In this document: in pieces, positions 8,442-17,670 of the stretch | How the letters are laid out: the number at the start of each line of letters is the position of its first letter | Numbering within the stretch: the stretch's first letter is position 1 | Assembly (NCBI GenBank): GCA_966250335.1 | Contig: CBINGZ010000015.1 | Coordinates: 38,575 to 102,574, forward strand | Source of the DNA: OLB7 sp966250335 | Lineage (GTDB): Bacteria > Bacteroidota > Ignavibacteria > OLB7 | DNA: 64,000 nucleotides | Reading direction: 5' to 3' | Notes under the pieces: model-generated | What the model was told of the DNA's origin: nothing | The model's input: the letters and a program-made list of their open reading frames with translations, nothing else | Databases searched by the model: none | Made by a program: the position numbers and the translations under genes

Positions 8442-10478
8442 TCACTTTGGATGCCGGACCACCACTCGCACCGTTCGGCTGAGGAACCTGTCGTGGGGCG
8501 TATCACCCGGATAGGGGGCCTCCGACGGCGGCGCTCCACGCGTGACGATCGAGGCGGCGCGAGGGAGCTTCCCGGCAACCGCTTCAGCCCTAGCCGTCGC
8601 GAGCTGTTGATTCCGTTCCGGATCACCCATCCTGTCGGTATAGCCCGTAACCTCAACCACCGACTCCGGCCCGACTCTACGGATGATCTCCTTCAACTCC
8701 TCCCCTCCTTGTTCCGTCAGCTCCGCACGATCGAAGTCGAACGTCACGAGCTGGAATTCGGCCGCGTCGACGGGAACAGCTTCGGATGTCGTCACGCTGA
8801 CCGTGGAATCGATCCCGAGCCGTACAATCCCTTGCCGTGAGCGCGACGAATTGCCGAGGCTGTCGAACACGACCAGATCGTAGAGAAGGTTGTCGGTCGC
8901 CGTCAGAGCCTTCAGCGCCGCATCCCCGATCTCCCAGGCTATCCTCTCCGGCGGATGCCCCTCACCGACGATCCGATCGACCATCCGACCCGCCCGGTTG
9001 TTCATGTCGAGCTGCCAGAATCGGATCGCGCGCGTGGAGGTTACCCCGGTATTGAAGGTGATCCGCTCCTGATCCAGAGCCGGCTCCATGACCCTCAGCA
9101 GGACAGGGCGGGCCACTTCGCCGGACGCCGACATGATCTCCAGGCGACGATTCTCCTCCCGGCCTTCCTCATGCTCCTCGTTCGATGGAATCGTGGGATT
9201 CGCCTGCGCACGCACCTTGATTCTGGAACGCGGAATCCCCCATACATTCTTCAGGTAGTTCGCGACTTCCTCCGCACGCCTGGCGGCAAGATCCTCTCGA
9301 GCCTGCTCGTCCGAACTTGTGGATCCCGTCAGGGTCACCGTGGCGCGAGGATCGAGCCTGAGCCTCGACCCGAGAATGTTCAACGAATTCCGGTGCGCGG
9401 AGGAGGCGTCCGGCCGGATCATCTCTTCTGAGAACCCGGCGGCGTCCTCCCGGGCCAGCATCGTGTAGTTGCCGGCGATCTCCCACCTGTTCAGATCGAA
9501 GAAGAGAGCCGGAAGGAGCGGAACGTATCGTTCGACGATCTCCATACGGACCGTCAGCGAGTCGTTCGGCAGGGAGGCCCGGACGTTCATCACAGGCTCG
9601 AACCGTTCGATGGTGACCGGCTCCGCCGGCGGCTTCGGCGGATCGACGGTCGGCACGGGAGCATCAGCAACAGCAACAGGAGTCGGCTCGGCCGTCCGTT
9701 TCATCCCGATCATCCCGAGCGTGATCCCACCCCTGACGACAAGCGGAGACCAGTCCGGCGATATCTGAGCAAGCCCGAGGTCCACCCCGAGATGCGGCTC
9801 GAAGAAGAACCGTCGTCCGAGCGGCAGTCTGTAGGCGAGCGTCGCGTCGAAGCCGAACCGCATCGTCATATCATCGATCTCTCCGTTTCCCTCGCGCGTG
9901 ATCCGTTCGGTGGAGCCGTCGGGGAAGGTGACATCCTCCGACTCGAGCGATTCCCGCTCACGCGACGTCCCGGAAATGGGAAGATCGATCGTCGGCCCTA
10001 CCCGCAACAGAAGTCCGCCTCCGAGCGCCGTTTCAAGCGCCACCGCTCCTCTCAGGTACTGCATATCCAGCTCCGCCGTCTGACGGGAATCGACACGGAC
10101 GTACTCTCCCGAGAGAGTATCGAGAGCCTCGGCCGCACGGGTCGTCTCAAACGTGGAGGAGAGATTATCGTATCCCGCCGTGATCCTGAGTCCCCGTATG
10201 AACAGGCCGCTGTCGACCGGGCGCTGCGTGAAGACGAACGTGCCCCAGAGAGAGGCTCCGAGATTGACGTTGCTGGCCGCTTCATATCCCGAGCAGCAGG
10301 GGGGAAGGCCGTCGATCGTCGTCAGCGTGCCGATCGGGTAGGTGACGACGATCGACGGATCGAATCCGAACTCGAACCCGGAAGGGCGTTCCGTTTCCTG
10401 TGCCGAGGCACGGCCGACGGCCGCCGCCGCGACCAGGATCGCGGCGGCAGGACGAAGAAGAGATCGGAGCGTTCTCAT
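8442..10478 (-). CDS. OmpA-family outer membrane protein with two OmpA-like domains (module A, second gene)
   Basis: About 678 residues. A signal peptide (MRTLRSLLRPAAAILVAAAA, cleavage near RASA-QE) is followed by a predicted beta-barrel-type region of about 240 residues and a Pro-rich linker (PTVDPPKPPAEP). A degenerate OmpA-like domain (LTGSTSSDEQ...ENRRLEI) comes next, and the C-terminal OmpA domain has FDFDRAELTEQGGEEL and GYTDRMG...NQQLATARAEAV. OmpA domains bind peptidoglycan through the conserved Asp and Arg seen here. The ATG at 10478 is chosen because it opens the signal peptide; upstream in-frame codons lie inside the preceding gene, whose stop it overlaps by 4 bases. It has the same architecture as the protein at 35964-37979, and the gene before each is also paralogous. 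Confidence 0.9.
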   Translation of the reverse strand: MRTLRSLLRPAAAILVAAAAVGRASAQETERPSGFEFGFDPSIVVTYPIGTLTTIDGLPPCCSGYEAASNVNLGASLWGTFVFTQRPVDSGLFIRGLRITAGYDNLSSTFETTRAAEALDTLSGEYVRVDSRQTAELDMQYLRGAVALETALGGGLLLRVGPTIDLPISGTSRERESLESEDVTFPDGSTERITREGNGEIDDMTMRFGFDATLAYRLPLGRRFFFEPHLGVDLGLAQISPDWSPLVVRGGITLGMIGMKRTAEPTPVAVADAPVPTVDPPKPPAEPVTIERFEPVMNVRASLPNDSLTVRMEIVERYVPLLPALFFDLNRWEIAGNYTMLAREDAAGFSEEMIRPDASSAHRNSLNILGSRLRLDPRATVTLTGSTSSDEQAREDLAARRAEEVANYLKNVWGIPRSRIKVRAQANPTIPSNEEHEEGREENRRLEIMSASGEVARPVLLRVMEPALDQERITFNTGVTSTRAIRFWQLDMNNRAGRMVDRIVGEGHPPERIAWEIGDAALKALTATDNLLYDLVVFDSLGNSSRSRQGIVRLGIDSTVSVTTSEAVPVDAAEFQLVTFDFDRAELTEQGGEELKEIIRRVGPESVVEVTGYTDRMGDPERNQQLATARAEAVAGKLPRAASIVTRGAPPSEAPYPGDTPHDRFLSRTVRVVVRHPK

Positions 10479-13400
10479 CGCACCACCTGAATCGGGTGGA
10501 TGATACATGCTGTGTCGTGTATGAGACATGCGTAGTAGAACCTTTCGGTGAGCTCTTCCGTGTCGAAGGTCAGAGAATGGCTCCCCGAGGAGAGCGGGCC
10601 GTCGTAGAGGCGAAGAACCTCCTCGCCGAGCGCGTTGTGAAGCCCGATACGGACATGTCCCGATGCGGGCAGCGACATGAAGAGAGTCGCCGGTCCCCGT
10701 GCCGGGTTCGGGGTCATGGAGAGCGAAATCGGTTTCCGGAACGAAAGTCCCGAGCTCGAAGGGTCGCATACTTCCGTTGCCGTGAAGACCACCGAGTCGC
10801 GACCGAACATGAGATCGGGCCTGGTCGGGATCGTGATCGAATCGAGCACGATCGACGTCCGAGTCGTGTCGCCGCGGAGGACGGCGAAGTCGATGACGGC
10901 CAGCACGCGGTCATCATCGGATTGTCCACCTCCCGAAATCACGCAACGCGACGTATCAATCGGACCGCCGAACCGGATACGGGTCCTGCCACGCGCGCCG
11001 ACGGTGTGGAAGACCTCCGGCCGTGCCGCAAAGATGTCCGATCTGACCCTCAACGGTCGAAGTAATGTGCCGGAGTAGGTAATCTCCAGCTCGAGCGAAT
11101 CGATCACCGGCGGGAGTATCTCCCTACGTGCCATGACGGGAATCGAGATCGTCGATCCGGTCACGGCATTGACCGGTCCTCCCAGATCGGCCTTCGACAC
11201 CCGGATTCCCTCTCCGGCGAGCCGAATATACCTGACGGAATCACGCGATCCGTCGAAATATATCGCAAGAAGGGCATCTTTTGCGCCGGGGCTTCCTGGG
11301 GCGAATCTGATTGCTCCCATTAATGATGCACCGGGATCGAGTCGTGCGGGAAACGCTCCGGGGACAGGTTCCTCCAGTATGAAGACCGACTCCTCATCCC
11401 CCTGTATCGTTACCGAGTCGATGACGACGGGCGCCGAACAGTCGACCCCCGATTCGATCCTCACGTCGTTTCGTACCAGCTCGTCGAGCCTGAGTGAGGC
11501 CGATTCTCCGATCCGCACGCGGCCGGCGTCGATCGTCGAGTTCGAAACGACCACGACCGGGGCCGTTCCGACCGCGGGGATGACCAGCGACGTATCGGAA
11601 CGAGTCACGTCCGGCGAGACGCCGTCTCCGTGCAGAACGATCCTCACCGGGTCTGCCGACGGTCTCATCGGAGCAAATCGCAGCATGAACTCCATGGTTT
11701 CTCCGGCAGCCAGCGTAACCGAACCGTTCTTCAGCCCTTCGAACCGGAACTGCCCCGAGCCGATCGGTGAAACCACGTCGATCCGGCACCAGGCGTCACC
11801 GGTGTTGGTGATCGAGACCGGTACGAGCTCGCTTGCTCCTGCGCGGGCCGTTATAGGATTACTTGACATTCCCTCCAGAACCAGCTTCGGATATGTGCCG
11901 AGTCCGGAGAGATCCAGAACGATCTCTCCGACCGATGTCGTGATACGGGCACGAGCCGCATGTTCGCCGCGATGTGTCGGACGGAATGCGGTCATCAGTC
12001 CGAGGTGCTCTCCAGGCTCCAGGAGTGAACGATCGGGCTCGACGAGAAACGCCGGGGCGTCCGGCCCCTCGATCCGCATCGAGTCGACACTGATGCGACG
12101 GGAAGTACGGTTGTACAGCAGGGAAGAGGTGATCGTGACCGTTCGTGAGCCGATTCTTGTCGGCTCCTGTCGGATCGTGAGCTCCATGTCGATCGGCTCT
12201 GGCGTGAGACCGTTCATGACCAGGGTCACGGTGTCTGTCGTCATCCTGCCCGATTCGTCTCCTGTCACGTTATAGGTCAGCACCAGCGTCGCGCGTAGCG
12301 GACCGGGTCCGTGGGGCACTCCAGCAATCGAGAGAACGGACGTATCTCCCGCCATGATCTCGTTCGATCCCGGCTGCGTCGCGAGGGTGAATACCCCCGA
12401 GTCGGGACCGCCGATCACGGCCCCAAGAATCCGAATGGGAGCGCCGCAGACCAGATCGGCACGGTTGCCGACCACCAGCCGCCGCTCGACGGTCGTCCCG
12501 ATCTCCACATCCCCGAACTCGATGGTATCCGATCCCACGACCCTCTTCGTCCGTTCGATTCCGGTCCCGACGATCGGCACGGCCAGCGGGGTCGACCCAC
12601 CGTCGGCATAGACCAGCACGGTATCCCACCTCTCGCATTTGTCAACCGGTCCGAACACGACGACAATCCCCGGTCTCATGCCGATCGGAATCGTCAATCC
12701 GGATGGGGCCGTGACCAGATCGAACTCCTCTCCACCGGCAATCCGCACCGAATCGATCATGCCGGGACAGTTCGGGCCGGAGAGGAGAGGGAGCACCAGC
12801 GTGGCTGTTGTCGTCGAGCCTTGAAGGGTCGGCTCGATCCGCAGCGGAATTCCCTTCGGATCGAGTGCGATCTTCCCTTGTCCCATGACGAGTTCGAACC
12901 AGGTAGCTACAGCATTCTCTTCTCCTTCAACCTTGACAACAATACTCCCGCGGCATATCGACTGCCGGAGATCATGCGGAATCCTTGCGGTGATCCGTAT
13001 CGAATCGCCCATCCCCGCATCGAGATCGAGCACCGGTCGCACGACTTTGAAGGGAACCGGACGCTCATCCAGCTGCAGCTCGATCTCCCCGATCCGCAGT
13101 CCGGTCGTCCCCGCGTTGCGGGCCGGTATGGTGACGATGAACGAATCGCCCGGGCAGAACGGTCCTGCCCGAAGCGTATCGACAGGAAGCGCCAGACTCA
13201 CAACCGGACGATAACGAAGGAGCACGCCCCGCGTCCCTACCAGATGGATCGTCCCGTTCGGAAGCCTCTGAAATCTTCGAAGATCGGAGTTCGATACATC
13301 GCCCGGCAGGCTCTCCATCGACCAGAATCCCCCTCCGTTCATCGTCCGATAGACCGTCCCGCGCGTCGTCGACACGAACGCGACCATCGGGCTTGCGGCG

Positions 13401-14287
13401 GTTACATCGTACGCGGGCCTGACGTTCCCGGCCACCGGTCCCGAGAGCGCGGTCGTGCTCCAGGTGCGGCCGAAATCGGTCGTCTTCCGTACCTCCGCGA
13501 AGATCGGCGTCGGATAGTAGACCTTGCCGCCGGCGGCGTAGCCTGTCCCTCCGGGGAGAGCACAAACGCCGTACATGCTGACGCTGGCGCTGTCTCCGTT
13601 CACGACCTGTCCTATCCCCATGACGGCGTTCGCCTCCCACGATCCCCCTCCGTCGCTCGATGCCGATTTTCTGGCGAGCTTTCCCGTTCCCACGGCGATC
13701 CCGTGGTCCTGATCGAAGAAGTCGATGTCGTAGAGATTGTTCGCCGCGCCGCTCTGCGGGACGGCCTTCCACGTGGCCCCGCCGTCGGCCGTGGCCGCGA
13801 ATCGGGGACCGGATGATGTTCCGGATCGTCCCACGACAAATCCCCGAAGCTCCGTCGTGAACCGCACGGCAAGAACGTCCCCTCCGGAACCCCATGCCGT
13901 ACCGAGATCGAGCGCACGCCAAGTGGCGCCGGAGTCATACGTGATTGCGATATATCGTTCATCCCCGACCGTGACGCCGAAGCCGGTTCCCGGCAGAAAG
14001 AAGATATCGTTCAGGGTCCGCGGCGTCGCCGGGAGGGCAATCTCGGACCAGGATATTCCCCCGTTCGTGGTGCGATATAGACGTCCCGAGCCGCTGCTCA
14101 TCCCCCCGCAGACGAGGCCGACGCTGTCGGAGAGGAAATGAACGGCGTTCAGATCGGGGAAGGGAGGACCGAAACGGGAGAGGAGCGCCCACCCCGGCTC
14201 CCGGGCAAGGGCAGATCCGCCGGAGAGGACGGAAAGGAGAAGCAACGCCGCAATGAACGCGGCACGGCGCGTATCCGTTCTATTCAT
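10475..14287 (-). CDS. Giant secreted beta-propeller / choice-of-anchor-D protein with T9SS sorting domain (module A, first gene)
   Basis: About 1270 residues. A signal peptide (AAFIAALLLLSVLSGGSALA) is followed by a Ycf48/BNR-type propeller (about 40-370) with Asp-box-like repeats such as TTNGGISW, TYDSGATW, TADGGATW, TTDFGRTW and TMNGGGFW. Then come several immunoglobulin-like ASH / choice-of-anchor-D domains (about 400-1190). The C-terminal T9SS type A sorting domain starts SMTPNPARGPATLFMSLP and has LHNALGEEVLRLYDG. It should be exported by Sec, moved over the outer membrane by the Por system and attached to the surface. The start at 14287 is set by the signal peptide; no clear Shine-Dalgarno is visible. 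It overlaps the OmpA gene by 4 bases. The function is unknown; an adhesive or structural surface role is inferred. Confidence 0.88.
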   Translation of the reverse strand: MNRTDTRRAAFIAALLLLSVLSGGSALAREPGWALLSRFGPPFPDLNAVHFLSDSVGLVCGGMSSGSGRLYRTTNGGISWSEIALPATPRTLNDIFFLPGTGFGVTVGDERYIAITYDSGATWRALDLGTAWGSGGDVLAVRFTTELRGFVVGRSGTSSGPRFAATADGGATWKAVPQSGAANNLYDIDFFDQDHGIAVGTGKLARKSASSDGGGSWEANAVMGIGQVVNGDSASVSMYGVCALPGGTGYAAGGKVYYPTPIFAEVRKTTDFGRTWSTTALSGPVAGNVRPAYDVTAASPMVAFVSTTRGTVYRTMNGGGFWSMESLPGDVSNSDLRRFQRLPNGTIHLVGTRGVLLRYRPVVSLALPVDTLRAGPFCPGDSFIVTIPARNAGTTGLRIGEIELQLDERPVPFKVVRPVLDLDAGMGDSIRITARIPHDLRQSICRGSIVVKVEGEENAVATWFELVMGQGKIALDPKGIPLRIEPTLQGSTTTATLVLPLLSGPNCPGMIDSVRIAGGEEFDLVTAPSGLTIPIGMRPGIVVVFGPVDKCERWDTVLVYADGGSTPLAVPIVGTGIERTKRVVGSDTIEFGDVEIGTTVERRLVVGNRADLVCGAPIRILGAVIGGPDSGVFTLATQPGSNEIMAGDTSVLSIAGVPHGPGPLRATLVLTYNVTGDESGRMTTDTVTLVMNGLTPEPIDMELTIRQEPTRIGSRTVTITSSLLYNRTSRRISVDSMRIEGPDAPAFLVEPDRSLLEPGEHLGLMTAFRPTHRGEHAARARITTSVGEIVLDLSGLGTYPKLVLEGMSSNPITARAGASELVPVSITNTGDAWCRIDVVSPIGSGQFRFEGLKNGSVTLAAGETMEFMLRFAPMRPSADPVRIVLHGDGVSPDVTRSDTSLVIPAVGTAPVVVVSNSTIDAGRVRIGESASLRLDELVRNDVRIESGVDCSAPVVIDSVTIQGDEESVFILEEPVPGAFPARLDPGASLMGAIRFAPGSPGAKDALLAIYFDGSRDSVRYIRLAGEGIRVSKADLGGPVNAVTGSTISIPVMARREILPPVIDSLELEITYSGTLLRPLRVRSDIFAARPEVFHTVGARGRTRIRFGGPIDTSRCVISGGGQSDDDRVLAVIDFAVLRGDTTRTSIVLDSITIPTRPDLMFGRDSVVFTATEVCDPSSSGLSFRKPISLSMTPNPARGPATLFMSLPASGHVRIGLHNALGEEVLRLYDGPLSSGSHSLTFDTEELTERFYYACLIHDTACIIHPIQVVR

Positions 14288-14607
14288 GATGGTGGTTGTA
14301 AAGCAGTGGTAGTGAAAACCGACCGACGGCATGACAAACATGCTGCGTCCCGCTCCGGATGGTGATCTGCGGAGTCTGAAAGGACGGTGGCGTGTTATAT
14401 TACCGGCGCTGTCGGTAACTGCGGCGGCGACTTCATGTCGCGGCCGATCGGAGGCCGGCGGAGAATTCGGTTCCGCTCGGGCTGTTCCGTTGGTGACGGG
14501 TCGTAACATACTCGATCGGGGCCTCGATCGCAAGAACAAATCACGAGGGCCTCGTCGATCATCCCGATACGGCGCCGACAATCGCACGTAACATCGAGGA
14601 AAAGTTC
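14288..14607. other. Divergent intergenic region
   Basis: These 320 bases separate the minus-strand giant T9SS gene from the plus-strand VOC-like gene and must hold both promoters. An AT-rich patch (GTGTTATATTACC, about 14391-14403) could be part of one. GAGGAAAAG (about 14596-14604) is a plausible ribosome binding site for the gene at 14608. I see no RNA gene or convincing ORF. Confidence 0.5.
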
Positions 14608-15192
14608 ATGGAGATAACGAATCAGCACGTCGATGCGGTCATCGGCAACTATATCGACACGTTCATCGCGAAGAACCGTTTCGCTTCGATCGTGAACGGA
14701 CTGCTCCAGGATCTGGGGGTGGGCCTGCGACCTCTCATCGATCATCTCTCCGTCAGGACGCTCGACGTTCAGGAGCGGGCGCTGGAGTTCGAGGCGCTCG
14801 GGTATCTGTACGACGATCGGCTCGGGGTGATCGAGCACGACACCTGGTGGGCCAAGGTCTACCGCAAGCCGGGGTTTCCGGCGGTCTATCTTGATCAGGC
14901 GTTCGCCGACCATCGCGGGGCCGAGTCACCGATCGGACGGTGGGTCGACACGTTCAGCGATGCCCAGCTTCATCATATCGCCATCACCGTCGGGGATATC
15001 GACCATGCCGTCGCGCGCCTGCGGGAAGCGGGTCTGACGTTTACCGGGGAGATCACCGGCACTCCGGGAGGGGTCTTCCGCCAGATCTATACCGAGCCTG
15101 AAATGGTCGGGGGCGAGCCCTACACGCTGCTGGAGCTGGTGGAGCGTCGCTGGGGGTATGCAGGTTTCGTCGCATCCGCCGAATCGGAGTAG
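14608..15192 (+). CDS. VOC-superfamily protein resembling DUF1338 (2-oxoadipate dioxygenase/decarboxylase-like)
   Basis: A 194-residue protein with the metal-site layout of the vicinal-oxygen-chelate superfamily: His in LIDHLSVRT, His in LHHIAITV and Glu in TLLELVERR. The N-terminal part (VIGNYIDTFIAKN) and HLSVRTLD recall DUF1338, whose studied member HglS turns 2-oxoadipate into D-2-hydroxyglutarate in bacterial lysine breakdown. HglS is more than twice as long, so this would be a minimal version or another VOC enzyme. The next gene, 12 bases downstream, is a D-2-hydroxyacid dehydrogenase of the type that oxidises D-2-hydroxyglutarate, which favours the HglS-like reading. A clear ribosome binding site (GAGGAA) precedes the ATG. 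Confidence 0.65.
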   Translation: MEITNQHVDAVIGNYIDTFIAKNRFASIVNGLLQDLGVGLRPLIDHLSVRTLDVQERALEFEALGYLYDDRLGVIEHDTWWAKVYRKPGFPAVYLDQAFADHRGAESPIGRWVDTFSDAQLHHIAITVGDIDHAVARLREAGLTFTGEITGTPGGVFRQIYTEPEMVGGEPYTLLELVERRWGYAGFVASAESE

Positions 15193-15204
15193 GAACGGAC
15201 CCCC

Positions 15205-16692
15205 ATGATCAGCAAGCATCAGCAGGATGAGATCGTCGGCTACCTCCGGGACGCCTCGAACATGCCGGGAGGATTCGCGGAGGAGGTCTGCATTCCCGAA
15301 TCGGAGGAGGAGCTGCGCGAAGCCCTTGAACGCGCTTCCGCCTCGGGGACGTCCGTGACGGTCGCCGGAGCCGGCACCGGACTTTCCGGAGGACGTACGC
15401 CGTTCGGCGGGATCGTCGTCTCGATGGAGCGGTTCAACCGTATCGGACCGATCGACCCCGCCCGGGGGACCGCTGTGGTCGGGCCCGGGGTCCTGCTGGG
15501 CGCATTCCAGCAGGAGGTCGAATCCCACGGCCTCTTCTATCCTCCCGATCCCACCGAGAGGAACTGCTTCATGGGGGGCACGATCTCCACCAACTCCTCG
15601 GGCGCAAGAACCTTCAAGTACGGTCCCACGCGGAGATATGTCCGTCGACTTCGCGTCATGCTTTCAACGGGGGAGACGCTGACGTTGAACCGCGGTGAGG
15701 TTTGCGCCTCCGGACTTCACCTTGAACTGAAGACCGATGGAGGACGCACGATCGCGATCGAACTTCCGGATTACACCATGCCGGCGATCAAGCATGCCGC
15801 CGGCTATTTTGTCCGACCGGATATGGACGCGATCGATCTCTTCATCGGCGCCGAGGGGACGCTCGGGGTCGTGACCGACATCGAGGTCGATCTGCTGACG
15901 CTGCCGGAACGGATCTTCAGCGGGGTCGTCTTCTTTCCGGATGAGGATGCGACTCTGGAGTTCGTGGAGGCTGCGCGGAACGTGAGCCTTGCAACCCGAG
16001 CCGCCGCGCGATCCGGAGAAGTCCTCGATATGGATGCGCGCGCGCTGGAGTTCATCGATGCGAACGCGCTCGATTTCGTGCGGGAGAAATACCCGACGAT
16101 CCCCGGCGACGCGTTCGGCGGCGCCGTCTGGTTCGAGCAGGAAGTGGACGACGCGACCGAGGAGAAGCTCCTCAACGACTGGTACGAGCTGATCCTCCGG
16201 CATCGCGGACTGGCTGAAGAATCATGGTTCGCCGTCGGAACCGAGGACCAGCGCCGGATCAGGGAGTTCCGCCATGCGGTTCCCTCGGCCGTGTACGAGT
16301 ACCTGAGCGAGCATGGACAGACCAAGCTCGGGACGGACATGGCAGTGCCGGACGGCGCTCTGCGCGAGCTGCTGGCGTACTACCGGTCTCAGTTTACCGA
16401 GCATGAACTGCGGCATATCACCTACGGACATATCGGCGACAACCATCTCCATGCGAACGTTCTGATAGAGTCTCCGGAGAAATTCGCGACGGCGAAGGAG
16501 GTCTATTCCAGACTGGTGGAGAAGGCGCTCGCTCTTGGAGGAACGATCTCCGCCGAGCATGGGGTGGGGAAGCTCAAGAAGGATTTTCTCCGGCGGATGT
16601 ACGGCGAGGAAGGGATCGAGGGAATGCGGAGAGTGAAGCGGGCGCTCGATCCCGATGGAGTCCTGGGTGTTGGGACCATGTTCGATATGTGA
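15205..16692 (+). CDS. FAD-linked D-2-hydroxyacid dehydrogenase (GlcD / D-lactate / D-2-hydroxyglutarate dehydrogenase family)
   Basis: A 495-residue flavoprotein. The N-terminal FAD_binding_4 (PCMH) domain carries GAGTGLSGGRTPFGG (about residues 55-69) and the GGTISTNSSGARTFKYG segment. The C-terminal FAD-oxidase domain carries the metal-ligand motif YGHIGDNHLHANV and ends with SAEHGVGKLKKDFL. These enzymes oxidise D-lactate, glycolate or D-2-hydroxyglutarate at FAD and pass electrons to cytochrome c, quinone or an electron-transfer protein. No iron-sulphur domain is fused. Coupled to the VOC/DUF1338-like gene just upstream, D-2-hydroxyglutarate is a reasonable substrate guess, but sequence alone does not decide it. 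Confidence 0.92.
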   Translation: MISKHQQDEIVGYLRDASNMPGGFAEEVCIPESEEELREALERASASGTSVTVAGAGTGLSGGRTPFGGIVVSMERFNRIGPIDPARGTAVVGPGVLLGAFQQEVESHGLFYPPDPTERNCFMGGTISTNSSGARTFKYGPTRRYVRRLRVMLSTGETLTLNRGEVCASGLHLELKTDGGRTIAIELPDYTMPAIKHAAGYFVRPDMDAIDLFIGAEGTLGVVTDIEVDLLTLPERIFSGVVFFPDEDATLEFVEAARNVSLATRAAARSGEVLDMDARALEFIDANALDFVREKYPTIPGDAFGGAVWFEQEVDDATEEKLLNDWYELILRHRGLAEESWFAVGTEDQRRIREFRHAVPSAVYEYLSEHGQTKLGTDMAVPDGALRELLAYYRSQFTEHELRHITYGHIGDNHLHANVLIESPEKFATAKEVYSRLVEKALALGGTISAEHGVGKLKKDFLRRMYGEEGIEGMRRVKRALDPDGVLGVGTMFDM

Positions 16693-16742
16693 GCGCGATG
16701 GACGAAACAGCAGACAACCTGCAAGGAACTGAGGTGAACATC

Positions 16743-17213
16743 ATGACGACGGAGCCGTCGATCTTTCAGATCAACTGGTCGGACGGCGGTGTACCGAAGA
16801 TTGGGATTCAAACGGCCGGGATCAATGAGCTCGGGATCGTTCAGGATCGTCATCGGGACCTGAAACATCACGGCGGGCCCGATCGGGCGCTCTGTCTCTA
16901 TGCGATAGAGCGGATCGTGGCGCTGCAGCGGGAGGGACATCCGATCTTTCCGGGATCGACGGGGGAGAACATCACCACGATAGGGGTGGATCACGATCTG
17001 ATGGTTCCGGGGACGCGCTGGCGGCTGGGAGATACGGTGGAGATCGAGATCACGAGCTATACGGTCCCCTGTCGTATCATCAGAGAATCGTTTCGCGACC
17101 GGTCGTTCGTGAGAATATCACAGACGGAGCATCCGGGGTGGAGTCGGGTCTATGCCCGTATTCTGGCTCGGGGGAGCGTCTCGATCGGCGATCGGATCGT
17201 CAGGCTGGGGTGA
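16743..17213 (+). CDS. MOSC-domain protein (YiiM-like)
   Basis: About 156 residues forming one MOSC domain, named after the molybdenum-cofactor sulphurase C-terminus. Family features are HHGGPDRALCLYA, GENITTIGVD and the conserved Cys in YTVPCRIIRE, which carries persulphide in characterised relatives. The ATG at 16743 is preferred because GAGGTG lies a few bases upstream and the domain begins right after it. A GTG at 16689 overlapping the previous stop, or an ATG at 16698, would add up to 18 residues (DETADNLQGTEVNI). YiiM-type proteins are linked to detoxification of N-hydroxylated compounds. The role here is unknown; no molybdoenzyme is nearby. Confidence 0.85.
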   Translation: MTTEPSIFQINWSDGGVPKIGIQTAGINELGIVQDRHRDLKHHGGPDRALCLYAIERIVALQREGHPIFPGSTGENITTIGVDHDLMVPGTRWRLGDTVEIEITSYTVPCRIIRESFRDRSFVRISQTEHPGWSRVYARILARGSVSIGDRIVRLG

Positions 17214-17335
17214 TCGAGGCGTCGGATTCTCTCGGGTTCTTGTGGTAAATCATATCGAATCGGTCTTGCGATCCATATCTGCACCGATTACGACGCAAAC
17301 TTAGACCGCTCGGGGGGCTGGTCCGAATCACGTAT

Positions 17336-17373
17336 CCATAGTTTTGCGCGCACTATCCCCATAGTTTTGCGCG
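17336..17373 (+). repeat. Direct repeat of CCATAGTTTTGCGCG, two copies 23 bases apart
   Basis: CCATAGTTTTGCGCG occurs at 17336-17350 and again at 17359-17373. Two iteron-like copies on the same helical side could bind a protein. They could equally be debris of an older element. Confidence 0.8.
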
Positions 17374-17377
17374 AGAG

Positions 17378-17417
17378 CCGACAGCGGTCCCGGAGTATTT
17401 GACGGGACCGCTGTCGG
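17378..17417. repeat. Perfect 14-bp inverted repeat
   Basis: CCGACAGCGGTCCC (17378-17391) pairs exactly with GGGACCGCTGTCGG (17404-17417) around a 12-base spacer. No T tract follows, so it is not a standard terminator on the plus strand. Confidence 0.8.
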
Positions 17418-17529
17418 TAGCCGGTTTCCGACAGCTACCGGTAGTTGATCCAGACTTCTGCCGGTAGCTAGGTTATTCAATCTTCAGATGCCACCGGAAC
17501 ATCGTATCCGCTGTTAGAGTTCCCGGGTT

Positions 17530-17592
17530 TTCCTTTTCAAGAGAAAAATAACAGGGAGTCACAGAGGGCACAGAGTTAGGAGAAGAGAGAAG
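17530..17592 (+). repeat. Dispersed inverted repeat, copy 2 (right arm only)
   Basis: The loop and right arm of the family (CAAGAGAAAAATAACAGGGA followed by GTCACAGAGGGCACAGAG) are present without the left arm, so this is a truncated copy. Confidence 0.75.
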
Positions 17593-17670
17593 TGAGGCGT
17601 GCCGATAGCGGTGGGTGGGTGGTGAACCATGCGTTAGATGACATAATACATATTATAGTTGCACGGCCTG

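Larger units (their letters stand above)
17214..17670. other. Repeat-rich non-coding stretch
   Basis: These bases hold no convincing gene. They contain a duplicated 15-mer (17336 and 17359), a perfect 14-bp hairpin (17378-17417), a second smaller hairpin built on AGCTACCG/CGGTAGCT (about 17433-17470) and a half copy of the dispersed inverted repeat (17530-17592). The concentration of repeats beside recombination and replication genes is notable. Confidence 0.6.
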
